Assembly: GCA_023052935.1 (NCBI GenBank)
Contig: CM041295.1
Coordinates: forward strand, 165,559,366-165,623,365
Length of the DNA: 64,000 nucleotides
DNA from: Piezodorus guildinii
Lineage: Eukaryota; Arthropoda; Insecta; Hemiptera; Pentatomidae
Reading direction: 5' to 3'
Shown: positions 11,601 through 20,810 of the stretch, in pieces
Position numbering within the stretch: position 1 is the first letter of the stretch
How the letters are laid out: each line of letters begins with the position of its first letter
Translations under genes and position numbers: made by a program
The notes under the pieces: generated by a model
The model's database searches: none
What the model saw: only the letters and a program-made list of their open reading frames with translations
What the model was told of the DNA's origin: nothing

Positions 11601-11976
11601 TAATGCAAGCTTTCTTTGATTCTATATATGGGGGGAGTGGAAGATACGTACAACCCCTTAGTGGCAAATACTTGTTAATTCTTAATCTGATCCCATCAAC
11701 TCCACTCAGCTTCCATCCGCTTTTTTTAAATTGAGATTCCTCAGCTTCAGTTATGATTTTGTTAAAACTTTTATCGATAAATTTACTAAGATCGATACTT
11801 TTAAAGACACAATTATTTCGTGTTTTAAATGCTTTATCCATCTGTTCGCCAGCAGAATTTGAAAAAGTGCATTCCAATAGACAATTCACTTTTAAGGCAC
11901 CATGTTCATTTAGTGAATCTCGAATTTTATACACTAAGAGGTTCTTAACGCTATCCAGAAATGAGTTAATATCCAC
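8680..11976 (-). CDS. polB: Protein-primed-type family B DNA polymerase, N-terminus truncated
   Basis: The 1,098-codon frame is uninterrupted. An N-terminal domain (1-290) contains RINKYLPLRG and a C-x2-C...H-x3-C zinc pattern (C248, C251, H270, C274). The exonuclease domain shows YADFES (D309/E311), HNLSNYD (448-454) and YVKSD (595-599). An HNH/endonuclease VII-like zinc insertion lies between the first two exonuclease motifs (C401, C404, H418, H420, C430, C433). Palm motifs are YLDANNLYG (D695), LLNNAVFGKT (841-849) and YTDTDS (D940, D942). All catalytic residues appear present. The first codon is GTG, a stop (TAA) lies two codons upstream, and the first Met is at about residue 47, so the real N-terminus has been lost at the loop/arm junction (11,983/11,984). 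Residues 1-580 lie in the loop; 581-1098 lie in the left arm. Family: Polinton/adintovirus-like PolB. Confidence 0.9.
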   Translation of the reverse strand: MDINSFLDSVKNLLVYKIRDSLNEHGALKVNCLLECTFSNSAGEQMDKAFKTRNNCVFKSIDLSKFIDKSFNKIITEAEESQFKKSGWKLSGVDGIRLRINKYLPLRGCTYLPLPPYIESKKACINVRNNDMYCFKYSILSKFVKKDAQRVTKYNNLEHVYDFTCVSFPTSLSEIRNFEKVNNISINVYGLDEKDKIYPLKVCKTELKDHRDLLLVSNDETSHYVYIKNFERLVVNQISQHEHKLTICKRCFTHFNHVSGKEVCRKLEEHKIYCSENKPVRIELPIKDHFIRFSNVERQSKVPFVIYADFESILVPISEFSKNTTKYQRHDPISFCVYVKGIEGVDVPINQPYVYRGANAASQFMECITNIAKKIQEIYKVNKPMRISSQEEADWIEAKTCYMCQDEFKENNIKVRDHCHLTGTYLGASCNNCNLKRVNPSFLPVIMHNLSNYDAHFIVRELGNTPGEVEVIPNSEEKYISFTKHVGKLKLRFIDSYRFMPRSLDYLVKSLSFDKFKETSKYYRDKQLALVTRKGVFPYDYLDNEEKLNETELPPIEAFYNKLNESDVSAEDYRHAQNIWEHFKCKSLGEYADIYVKSDVLLLCDVFESFRDVMMKTHKLDPAHYFTVPGLTFDAMLKYTKMNIELLQDYDMILMIEHGIRGGLCQVSHRYAEANNKYMSNFNPNEESSYIVYLDANNLYGQAMSMNLPYGGFEWVKNPERINISELKDDDEIGYIFEIDISYPQELHHFHDDLPFLPEAMIPPGEKSNLKKLITHFGKRYRYVLHYKNLIQALQHGLKLEKIHRVLKFKQAPWLRSYIEYNTELRKGASNDFEKDFYKLLNNAVFGKTMENIRNRQNIQLVTDSKKLMKLVAKPNFIDRTIYNENIVAVHMGKSKVLFNKPIYIGMRILDLSKTVMYQFHYDIMMKTYTGKNMKMMYTDTDSFIYRVLTDDVYEDMKKMNQYFDFSDYPETHLCYSNKNKKKLGKFKDELNSKIILKYVGLRAKMYAVMTENDVKKRAKGVKTASLKQYISFEDYENVLFKKEIMHTPMRMIQSKLHNIFSSEINKVSLSPFDDKRHIQEDGINTLAYGHYKLNEVK

Positions 11977-11983
11977 GAGTTAA

Positions 11984-13540
11984 GAACACTTTAAATGTAA
12001 ATCTTTGGGTGAATATGCTGATATTTACGTTAAAAGTGATGTTCTACTACTTTGTGACGTCTTCGAATCTTTCCGAGACGTCATGATGAAGACCCATAAA
12101 CTTGATCCAGCTCATTATTTTACCGTTCCTGGTTTGACCTTCGACGCCATGTTAAAATATACAAAAATGAATATAGAGCTATTACAGGATTATGATATGA
12201 TTCTAATGATAGAACATGGTATTCGAGGAGGTTTGTGCCAGGTATCCCACAGGTATGCAGAAGCGAATAATAAGTACATGAGTAATTTTAATCCAAACGA
12301 AGAATCCAGTTATATAGTTTATTTAGATGCTAATAATCTTTATGGACAAGCGATGAGCATGAATTTACCATACGGAGGATTTGAATGGGTTAAAAATCCG
12401 GAACGTATAAACATATCCGAGCTTAAGGATGATGACGAAATTGGTTACATATTTGAAATTGACATCAGTTATCCTCAAGAACTTCACCATTTCCATGATG
12501 ATTTACCGTTCTTACCTGAAGCGATGATACCACCAGGAGAAAAATCTAATTTGAAAAAATTAATAACACATTTTGGAAAAAGATATCGCTACGTCTTACA
12601 TTATAAGAATTTGATTCAAGCTCTACAGCATGGGCTAAAATTGGAAAAAATTCACCGTGTTCTAAAGTTTAAACAAGCACCATGGTTACGATCGTATATA
12701 GAATACAATACAGAGCTAAGGAAAGGAGCATCCAATGATTTTGAAAAAGATTTTTATAAGTTGCTTAACAATGCAGTCTTCGGCAAAACGATGGAAAATA
12801 TCCGGAACCGCCAGAATATTCAACTAGTAACTGACAGTAAAAAGTTGATGAAACTTGTTGCTAAACCAAATTTCATTGACCGTACAATCTACAATGAGAA
12901 TATAGTGGCTGTTCACATGGGAAAATCGAAAGTCTTGTTTAATAAACCTATATACATAGGAATGCGCATTTTAGACTTATCAAAAACTGTAATGTATCAA
13001 TTTCATTATGACATAATGATGAAAACATATACTGGAAAAAACATGAAGATGATGTATACCGATACAGATTCATTTATCTATAGAGTCTTAACAGATGATG
13101 TCTATGAAGATATGAAAAAAATGAATCAATATTTTGATTTCTCAGACTATCCTGAAACACATTTATGTTATTCGAATAAAAATAAAAAGAAGTTAGGAAA
13201 GTTTAAAGATGAGCTCAATTCAAAAATAATTTTAAAATATGTGGGATTAAGAGCGAAAATGTACGCTGTTATGACAGAAAACGATGTAAAAAAGCGAGCT
13301 AAAGGCGTAAAAACAGCCTCATTAAAACAATATATTAGTTTTGAGGATTATGAAAATGTATTATTTAAAAAGGAAATTATGCATACGCCAATGAGGATGA
13401 TACAATCTAAGCTGCATAATATTTTTAGTTCCGAAATAAATAAGGTTTCTCTGTCACCTTTTGATGATAAAAGACACATACAAGAAGACGGAATCAATAC
13501 TTTGGCTTATGGTCATTATAAATTAAATGAAGTGAAATAA
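11984..13540 (+). pseudogene. Duplicate C-terminal half of the PolB gene (right arm)
   Basis: Inverted copy of codons 581-1098 of the polymerase at 8680-11976, apparently with identical protein sequence and no stop. It keeps the third exonuclease motif and all palm and thumb motifs (YLDANNLYG, LLNNAVFGKT, YTDTDS). It lacks the first two exonuclease motifs, the zinc insertion and the N-terminal domain. No ATG starts it near the front; the first usable near-cognate codon is TTG at 12,005. The frame simply begins where the arm begins, so it is a by-product of the inverted duplication rather than a designed gene. Intactness reflects recent duplication or conversion with the left arm. Confidence 0.85.
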
Positions 13541-16500
13541 TATAAAGATTATTTTGGTAATAATAAGAAACAAAACGCGAATTTACCATTTTTGTCTTTG
13601 GTCTGAATAAAACCAAGCTAACAAATAATAAAAATGATGGTTCATGGTGTGGCAATATGTTTGTTCACTAATGAATTTGGAATATTTTGGCGGTCTTTAA
13701 ATTAATAAAGCCATCTCAGCAAGGCAGCCATCGCATGTCTCGAAAGAGAAATGTACAGAGTATCAAACAAAGGTTTTATCTGTATGGGTAAATAAAAAAT
13801 TGTTTAAATCTATTCACCATGAATGAAAGGGGTCACTGTCACGGTTTGAACACCTATAAACCCTGAATGAAGGTCAATGGCATGGTTTGAACACCTGTAA
13901 ACTAGAATGTGTGAGTGAATGTGAGGTGAATAGAATAAACCTGCAGAATAATTTCGATGCTCATATTTCTCTTTCAAATACATAAAGAAAAATAATGATA
14001 AAGTATATGGTGTTGTTAATTTATTGAAGATTAAATAGTCATTGCCGCACCTTGCCGACCATCTCAACAGCAAATATTTCGTTTATGCCATCAGGTGAAA
14101 AATTAAATTTCAATGTGATTATACATTACAAAAAAAAAAAAGAGATGATTTTATTTTTTTATAAGCATAAATTTAGTTTAATTCTTGATTGTGTTAGAAA
14201 TTATATTTTATGAATTCTGATTTTCAATAAACTTTATTTTTTCGTTGAATTTGTACACATTTTTATTGTAAAAATCACGTTGTAAAAATAAAATAAAAAC
14301 CTCTTCGATGTACCTTTACCTTGACGTGGTGAAGAGGCTTAAGGCTTAACGCCGAACTAAAAAAGGTACAACACTTTGTTTACTAATAATACTTTTAACG
14401 AAAATAAACAAAATGTTTACGATGTACTATATTATTTTACTAGAATATAATATTGTTTATACTTTATCAAGTGATGCAGAGAAGATAAGGAAGTTGTTTC
14501 GATGGAATTAACGTTATCATTGTTTATTTCTTTAGATATAACTCCGGATTATAGCGAAGTTAGGTAGAAGACCGAAGGTGGCCGGGAGTAGCCGAACAGC
14601 CCCGAAGACATCGCAAAATTGCATTTCCATAGCAAAATAGTTAATTATTAGTAAATAATGCCTGGAAATGGTACAAAATGGACTGATAAGGCGAGAAAGC
14701 AATTTAAAATGTTGAAATTATGATTTTTAAACAAAATAAATTTCCGTCCGAAGTAGATAAAAGTTTTTATATTATTGTTTATTTATACATTAGGAAATTC
14801 TCAGCACAAAGTTGATGTTTACGTCTTAAAATGAGCTTGTTTAGGATTACATTATTAGGGATTAACCATAATTCTAAGAAGCGCATTATCTATATTGATA
14901 CTTAAGAGGATAATCGTCCAAATTTCAAAAGCTTAAGGGACCCTATATCGCTATTCAAAAAGTAGAATTAAGGATCAAAGTTCAAAGCTGTATAGGATTA
15001 AGAAGGTCTATAACAATGTTTTTACTAAAGCCACTAAGAAGGTTCAAAGTCCATGTTTACGTTTAAGCTTAAGGAACACTATATCGCTATTTAAATTAAA
15101 GGATCAAGGATCAAAGTTCACAGCTGTCTATGATTAAGAAGGTCTATAACGATGCTTATATTAAAGCCATCAGGAAGGTTCAAAGTCCATGTTTACGTTT
15201 CACTTATCAACATGCTTAAACATGATTCAACTCTGTTTGTACATGTTCATACCCTTTTAAATTATTGCAATGGTTGCTTCCTCAAAACAAAATGGCGGCG
15301 GCTCAAATTACTTAAAAAAAAAACGTCATTGGGAAGATAACATAAAAAATTCCGGAGAGACGCACTCTGGTGGGCACATTAAAAAGTAGAGCTGGTGCTG
15401 CGCTCTTGCGGATACTTTAGAAGGTGAGTGTGCACCACGACTATGCGAAGAGAAAATAAAAGTAAATAAAGAGATTTAGAAAATGTGAACATTAAATAGT
15501 TACGAAAAATGTAAGCTTTGGAAAGGTTTTGTAACAGTAAGGGGGGGGGAGGAGGTTTCCGAAAATGTAAACAATGGGGAGGTTGCGGAAAATGTAAATA
15601 TTGGAAAGGTTATGTAACAGCAAGGGAGGTTTCAGAAAATATAATCATGAGGAAGGTTATGTAGCAGTTAGGAAGGTTTCAACAAATGTAAACAGTGGGA
15701 AGATTATGTAACAGTTAGGGAGGTTTCAGAAAATGTAAACATTAAAAAGATTATGAAAAATGTAAGCATTGGGAAGTTTACGTAACAGTTAGGAAGGTAT
15801 CAGAAAATGTAAATAATGGGAAGGTTATGTAACAGTAAGGGAGGTTTCAAAAAATGTAAACAATGGGGAGGTTGAGGAAAATGTAAACATTGGGAAGGTT
15901 ATGTAACAGTAAGGGGGGTTTCCGAAAATTTAAACAATGAGAAGGTTATGTCACAGTTTGAAAGGTTTCGTAAAAGCACACATTACAATTTGACCATCGG
16001 ACCTAGCCGGGAGGAACTCTCAAGTTAGGCACTCTGATTGGTTAACTAATGAAGGAGGGGGGGGGAGGAGCAAAATGGACGCCAGGTAGACTCATGCTTT
16101 GTAAATGGTAACGTCATAAAACCAAAATGGCGGACGGGTAGACTCATGCTTTATAAATACTAAATTAGCCCAAAACGTAGGGAAAGAAGATGGACGCCGG
16201 GTAGACTCATGCTTTATAAAGACTTAATACCCTCAAACAGGGGTCACGTGATCAAAAAGGGGCGTGGCTTAGTGGTTTAGGTTAGGTCGATAAAGGAACA
16301 CGTGACTAAAAAGGGGCGTGGCCCGGTGGTTTAGGTTAGGTCGATGGCGCGAACCAGCGTGGTTAAGGTTAGGTCGTGATGACGTCATAGGTGGTTAAGA
16401 GTGGTAGGGGAGGGGATGGAGGAATCGGTGTCCCAGCTCCCGCAATTCTTATCTACTATCAGAGTTTTATATATATTATTTATTTAGTATTGTATAGTGA

Positions 16501-16822
16501 TAAGAAAGTTCCTTTGTTTATATTTTAAAAGAAATCGAATATTTAATCGATAAATAAAATTAACAATATGAGGTTAGGTTGGATTAGATAGATCATGAAC
16601 GACAGATCGATCGCGAACGATCGTTCAATAAAGGCCAGTTTTGGCGGGAAACCATGGGCGCCGCCATCTTGCACCGAAGCCCTGTTAAGGTTAGGTTGTG
16701 GTTAAATTCAAATCTCCCGCCATAGATCACGTGACCAAATGCTGGAATCTGATTGGCTCCACAAAAAAGTGGGCCAGCTCGGCACCGAAGCCCTGGGCCA
16801 GAACCGGCATTTTACATCTACT
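11984..16822 (-). repeat. Right inverted arm (4,839 bp)
   Basis: Mirror of the left arm, starting at GAACACTTTAAATG (11,984) and ending CATCTACT (16,822). Relative to the left arm it has a 9-base insertion near 16,360, a 6-base shorter C/G run near 16,060, single-base length changes near 15,497, 15,541 and 16,707, and several substitutions in the last 200 bp. These indels cancel, so total arm length is equal. Confidence 0.9.
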
Positions 16823-16828
16823 GGCACG
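16823..16828. repeat. Target-site duplication, right copy (GGCACG)
   Basis: Exact repeat of 5392-5397, directly after the terminal CT of the Polinton-like element. Both copies have the same codon phase in the split LINE ORF1. Confidence 0.85.
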
Positions 16829-17062
16829 GTCGGCCGGCGCCCGTCTGGAACTGGCTCTTCGGCGGGGTTCGGGGGGCATGCTGATCCGGGTACCTCCACT
16901 GGGAGGACTGGTGAAGGCATGGCTCCTCGGCGACCGTACGGGGTTGGCGCCTCGGTTGGATCCGGGGGGCCCGCTGATCCGGGTACCTCTGGGAGGACCG
17001 GTGATGGCGGCGTCCCTCGGCGCCCGCCGGGGTGTGACCCCCGCAAGACCAAAAAGCAGTAA
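16823..17062 (+). pseudogene. LINE ORF1, 3' part
   Basis: Continues the LINE ORF1 after the insertion. The frame beginning GGC ACG at 16,823 shows the same Gly/Pro/Arg-rich repeats as the left part (ADPGTS, GEGMAPRRPYG, ADPGTSG) and ends in PRKTKKQ at the stop TAA (17,060-17,062). That stop overlaps the ORF2 start as TAATG. Matching repeat style, codon phase and position before ORF2 show that the two halves are one gene. Confidence 0.75.
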
Positions 17063-20000
17063 TGGTGTTGCGGTTGATGCAGATCAACCTGCATCACTGC
17101 ATTGCGGCATGTGGTGCCCTACAGCAGTATGTAAGAGGTAAGAATATTGATATTATTCCAATACAGGAACCTTACCTTTTTAAAGACAGTGTAAAGGGGC
17201 TGGAGATGCGGGGTTACAGTGTAATAGCTGTACCCATGCGCTCCAGGACCTGTATACTGTACAAAAACAACCTAAAGATATTACCCTTGTGGCAATTCTG
17301 TTGCAGGGATCTGACAGCAGCAAAAGTGACCCTCCTTGAGGGTAATAACAGAAGGGAGATCACAGTTTGCGCCGTGTACCTTCCTTATGAAGAGGACATC
17401 CCCACTGAGGCTCTCAGAAGGCTAGTTGCCGGGATGGAAGGCGAAGGCGCCCTGATAGCATCATTGGACGCCAACGCTCACCACAGACTCTGGGGCAGTA
17501 CAAATAACAACCAGAGAGGTGAGTCTCTATTAGAGTTTATCTTAAGCAATGATCTTGAAATCCACAACAAGGGCAATACTGCCACATTTGTCAACAAAAA
17601 TAGATCAGAGGTCATTGACATAACACTAAGCACTAATTGTGCGAACGATTTCATTAAGGACTGGCATGTCTCTCTTGAGGAGTCATGTTCAGATCACAAA
17701 TATATCAGATTTGACATAGATGTCAACGACATGTTTGAGACGGTGTACAGGAACCCCAAACTCACTGACTGGGGTTCCTACTGCACCCAACTCGAACAAG
17801 AAATAAGACAGTGTCCTAAATCAATTAGAGACAAATGGCAATTGGACTGCCTTAATGTATCACTTACTGAGGCAATAATGAAATCCTACACTGATAATAA
17901 TAGAGTGTGTACTGTCAAGTCCAACAGGAACGTTACCTGGTGGAATAGTGAACTTGGCAAGTTGAGAGCTTCTACTAGGAAACTCTTCAATAAAGCCAAA
18001 AGTACAGGTAGTTGGAATGCCTATAAGCAAGCACTGACCGACTACAATAAAGCCATTAGGAAAGCTAAGAGAGGGGCATGGAGGAATTTTTGCAACGACA
18101 TCAATGACACATCCTCTACTTTTAGAGTAAATAAATCATATTATAAAACCAAGAGGCCGGGCCAGGGAGTTATGGGTGCCATCAGTGCGGAAGGGGGCCA
18201 TACCGATTCAGAGATTGGCACCCTGAAAGCACTTGCTAGAGCACACTTCCCTGGCTGCGAGCTGATGGATGAGGAACCAAACAATCCCACCTCGGATAAA
18301 AATACTATTAATACAGATAGGTGGGCAGAAGCTAACAGAATAGTCAATTCTGGGAGACTAGAATGGGCAGTTAAATCATTTGCCCCATTCAAATCAGCCA
18401 GCACTGATGGAATTTTTCCAGCTCTACTTCAAAAGGGCTTTGAGGTGCTGCGACCCCACCTCCTTGTTTTATTGAGAGGTAGTTTAGCACTTAACCACAT
18501 ACCTGATAGGTGGAATGTGGCTAAAGTACGATATATACCTAAACCTGGAAAGGCCTCCTATGACCATCCCAAGGCGTATAGGCCTATATGTCTGACATCT
18601 TTCCTATTGAAGACACTGGAAAAGATTATTGACAGACATATTAGAGACAATATACTGGCTGATAAACCACTACATAGTGCTCAATATGCTTATCAGCCTG
18701 GCAAATCCTGTGAGACTGCCTTACACTTCCTGGTCTCCAGGATTGAGAAAACTCTGATTAACAAAGATATTGTGGCAGGCATCTTTGTTGACATAGAGGG
18801 TGCCTTTGACCGAACTCCTTATGACACTATGGCATTAGCCTTAGAAAGGAGAGGAGTGGGAGGATTAATCTCCGGATGGATTAATGCCATGCTGGAGGGA
18901 AGGATGCTCACATCCGAACTGGGACACTCCAGATTGTGGATTAGACCGAGAGGAGGATGTCCGCAAGGGGGAGTGCTATCTCCACTTCTGTGGTGTCTGG
19001 TCGTCGACTCGTTGCTGACAATCCTGAATAATGCAGGTTTCTATGCACAGGGATACGCTGATGATATTGCTGTGCTAATTGAAGGCAAGTTTCCGGAAAC
19101 CATATCGGATCTGCTCAAAACAACCATGAAACTTCTTAGGGAATGGTGTCAGACGAATGGTCTAAGCATCAACCCTCAGAAGGTCAATCTCTGTATCTTC
19201 ACTAACAAAAGAAATATAACCATCAGACCACCCCACCTTGGTGAGGCTGAGGTCAATATCTGTAGTGAAGTTAAACATCTAGGAATTACTCTTGATAGTA
19301 AATTAAAATGGAACAGCCACATTGATAAAACCTGTACAAGGGCACTTAAGTGCCTCTTTGCATGTAAAGGGGCTGTTGGAAAAACATGGGGCCTCAAACC
19401 GAATGTGGTCCTCTGGATATATAAAACAGTTATAAGACCGATGGTCCTATATGCAGCTGTTGTGTGGTGGCATAAGGCAAATACATGTAAATCCTTGCTG
19501 CAGCTTGGGAAGCTGCAAAGACTGGCATGCCTTATGACAACCGGAGCTATGAGTACAACCCCGACTGCTGCAATGGAAGTTTTACTCAACCTAACACCAT
19601 TACACATAGCAGTAGAAACTCAAGCACTTAACACAGCCTATAGGCTCTCTAAGTTAGGAACAAGATCCAGCTCTTTGGTTTACCGGGGCCATGGCAACTT
19701 GTTCAGAAGGATTGATGAAGATTCGGTGCTTGCCATGCATTCCGATCTTCAAGTAAAGAAATACAAGGACACACTTTATTGTGCAATGATTAACAGGACT
19801 GACTCGCACAAACCGTGCAATGGAGTCAACTGTTATACAGATGGATCCATGACAGAGCTAGGCTCAGGTGCTGGAATATGGAGAATGGATAAACCTGAGG
19901 AAGGGCTGTCCATTTCTCTCGGTAAGCATACCTCAGTCTTCCAGGCTGAAGTAATGGCTATCAATATCTGTGCTCAAACCTTAATTTCAGAAGGGATGAG

Positions 20001-20377
20001 AGACAGACAGATAACTATCCATACCGATAGTCAAGCTGCTATTGGAGCTTTGGGTAGTTATATAACACGGTCCAAACTAGTAGAGGAATGCAAAAACAAT
20101 CTAAATATGCTTTCCCTGCTAAATAAAGTCCGGGTATATTGGGTGCCTGGTCACTCAGGCATCTTAGGGAATGAGAGGGCTGATAGCCTCGCGAGGAGGG
20201 GTTCTGCCCAGCTACCCCCCACACCCGAACCTGTTTCATTTGATATGCAGTTGCCCAGAGATTGCTAGGACACGGTTTTACCATTTTGGTGTCGACCATA
20301 TCCCTGATCCCAAGTTGCGTGAACTGATTAACCCCCACAGGTTAGTCAGATTCACCAAGGCGCTAGCCCTGTATTAA
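17062..20377 (+). pseudogene. LINE ORF2: endonuclease, reverse transcriptase, RNase H
   Basis: ATG 17,062 overlaps the ORF1 stop (TAATG), suggesting termination-reinitiation. The 1,068-codon frame runs to 20,268. The endonuclease shows MQINLHHC at the start, IQEPYLF, SLDANAHHRLWG and SCSDHKY (residues about 1-220). The RT shows YRPICLTSFLLKTLEK, FVDIEGAFDR (motif A), GCPQGGVLSP (B) and GYADDIAV (C, about residue 655). RNase H shows CYTDGSM, FQAEVMAI, IHTDSQAA and WVPGHSGILGNERAD (about 925-1050). After residue 1050 the frame is lost; the tail continues in another frame (about 20,215-20,377) with LICSCPEIARTRF, which looks like the C-terminal part with sequence deleted before it. Otherwise it is well preserved. 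Confidence 0.9.
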
Positions 20378-20452
20378 CAGTATATCGGACGGCGCACAAT
20401 AAGCCTAAATTGGCTGCAGTGCATTGGATTAGCCGGCAAAAAAAAAAAAAAA
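20378..20452 (+). other. LINE 3' UTR and poly(A) tract
   Basis: Short 3' UTR after the ORF2 tail ending in 15 A residues at 20,438-20,452, marking the 3' end of the I-like LINE. Confidence 0.75.
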
Positions 20453-20660
20453 TCTATTAATAGTGAGACGTAGTGAACCTAGCCTAGAGTGTCTGCCACG
20501 TGGTGGGACTTCCCGTTACCTGCCGGCTTCCGTACTGAGGCTATTACTCACTAGAGCAATCTCTTATCAGATCGTTGGTAGCGCAGTCGGCTGGAGCGCT
20601 GCATTCAGTGCGCAGTATCTATACGTGTGCGAGTTCGTATCCAGAAGATTTTTTTTTTAA
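20453..20660 (+). repeat. tRNA-derived SINE-like sequence
   Basis: TGGTAGCGCAGTCGG (20,576-20,590) matches a Pol III A box and GAGTTCGTATCCAG (20,631-20,644) a B box, spaced as in a tRNA. A T-run (20,649-20,658) follows. The preceding 110 bp may belong to the same unit. It does not fold into a clean tRNA by eye (irregular anticodon arm), so a tRNA-derived SINE or pseudogene is more likely than a working tRNA. Confidence 0.5.
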
Positions 20661-20810
20661 ATTTAATTATTTAATTTTCTTTTCCCTAGAAATGTTTTAC
20701 TTTTATTTATTTTTCTATATTGTATATAATTGTAAATATTCAGAGAGTTAATTTTATTTATTTTATTTCTTAAAAATAAGTCGTAATGTCTTCTGAAAAA
20801 AATTGTGCAT

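Larger units (their letters stand above)
5398..16822. mobile_element. Polinton/Maverick-like element, giant palindromic PolB-only derivative
   Basis: The element is 11,425 bp and begins AGTAGATGTAAAATGCC and ends with the inverse, GGCATTTTACATCTACT. It is flanked by GGCACG on both sides. An inverted position p pairs with 22220-p at both the outer ends and at the polymerase stop codon, so the arms are equal in length (4,839 bp each) despite a few compensating indels. The loop is 10,237-11,983 (1,747 bp). Its only recognisable gene is a type B DNA polymerase of the protein-primed viral kind. A 6-bp duplication, an AG terminus and such a polymerase are Polinton traits. The usual Polinton integrase, packaging ATPase, protease and capsid genes are absent, so it cannot be autonomous as seen. 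Polintons normally have TIRs of hundreds of bp, not 4.8 kb. Confidence 0.85.
4387..20452 (+). mobile_element. I-like non-LTR retrotransposon, split by a Polinton-like element
   Basis: This LINE has ORF1, then ORF2 (endonuclease, RT, RNase H), and ends in a poly(A) tract at 20,438-20,452. The 5' boundary is unresolved; ORF1 begins at 4397 and the 5' UTR may reach back to about 4240. An 11.4-kb element (5398-16822) sits inside ORF1. Without it and one copy of the target duplication the retrotransposon would be roughly 4.6 kb, a normal LINE size. An RNase H domain after the RT points to the I/LOA/Nimb group rather than to typical R1. The element was already present when the DNA element landed in it. 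Confidence 0.8.

Noticed and set aside
5398..16822. Casposon, Helitron or parvovirus/bidnavirus origin
   Set aside because: No Cas1-like, Rep-helicase, NS1 or capsid frame is visible. The 6-bp duplication and AG...CT ends fit Polinton. A relation of the polymerase to bidnaviral PolB is possible at family level but not needed.
20570..20650. Functional tRNA gene
   Set aside because: A and B boxes are present but the anticodon arm and acceptor stem do not pair cleanly; SINE or pseudogene is more likely.
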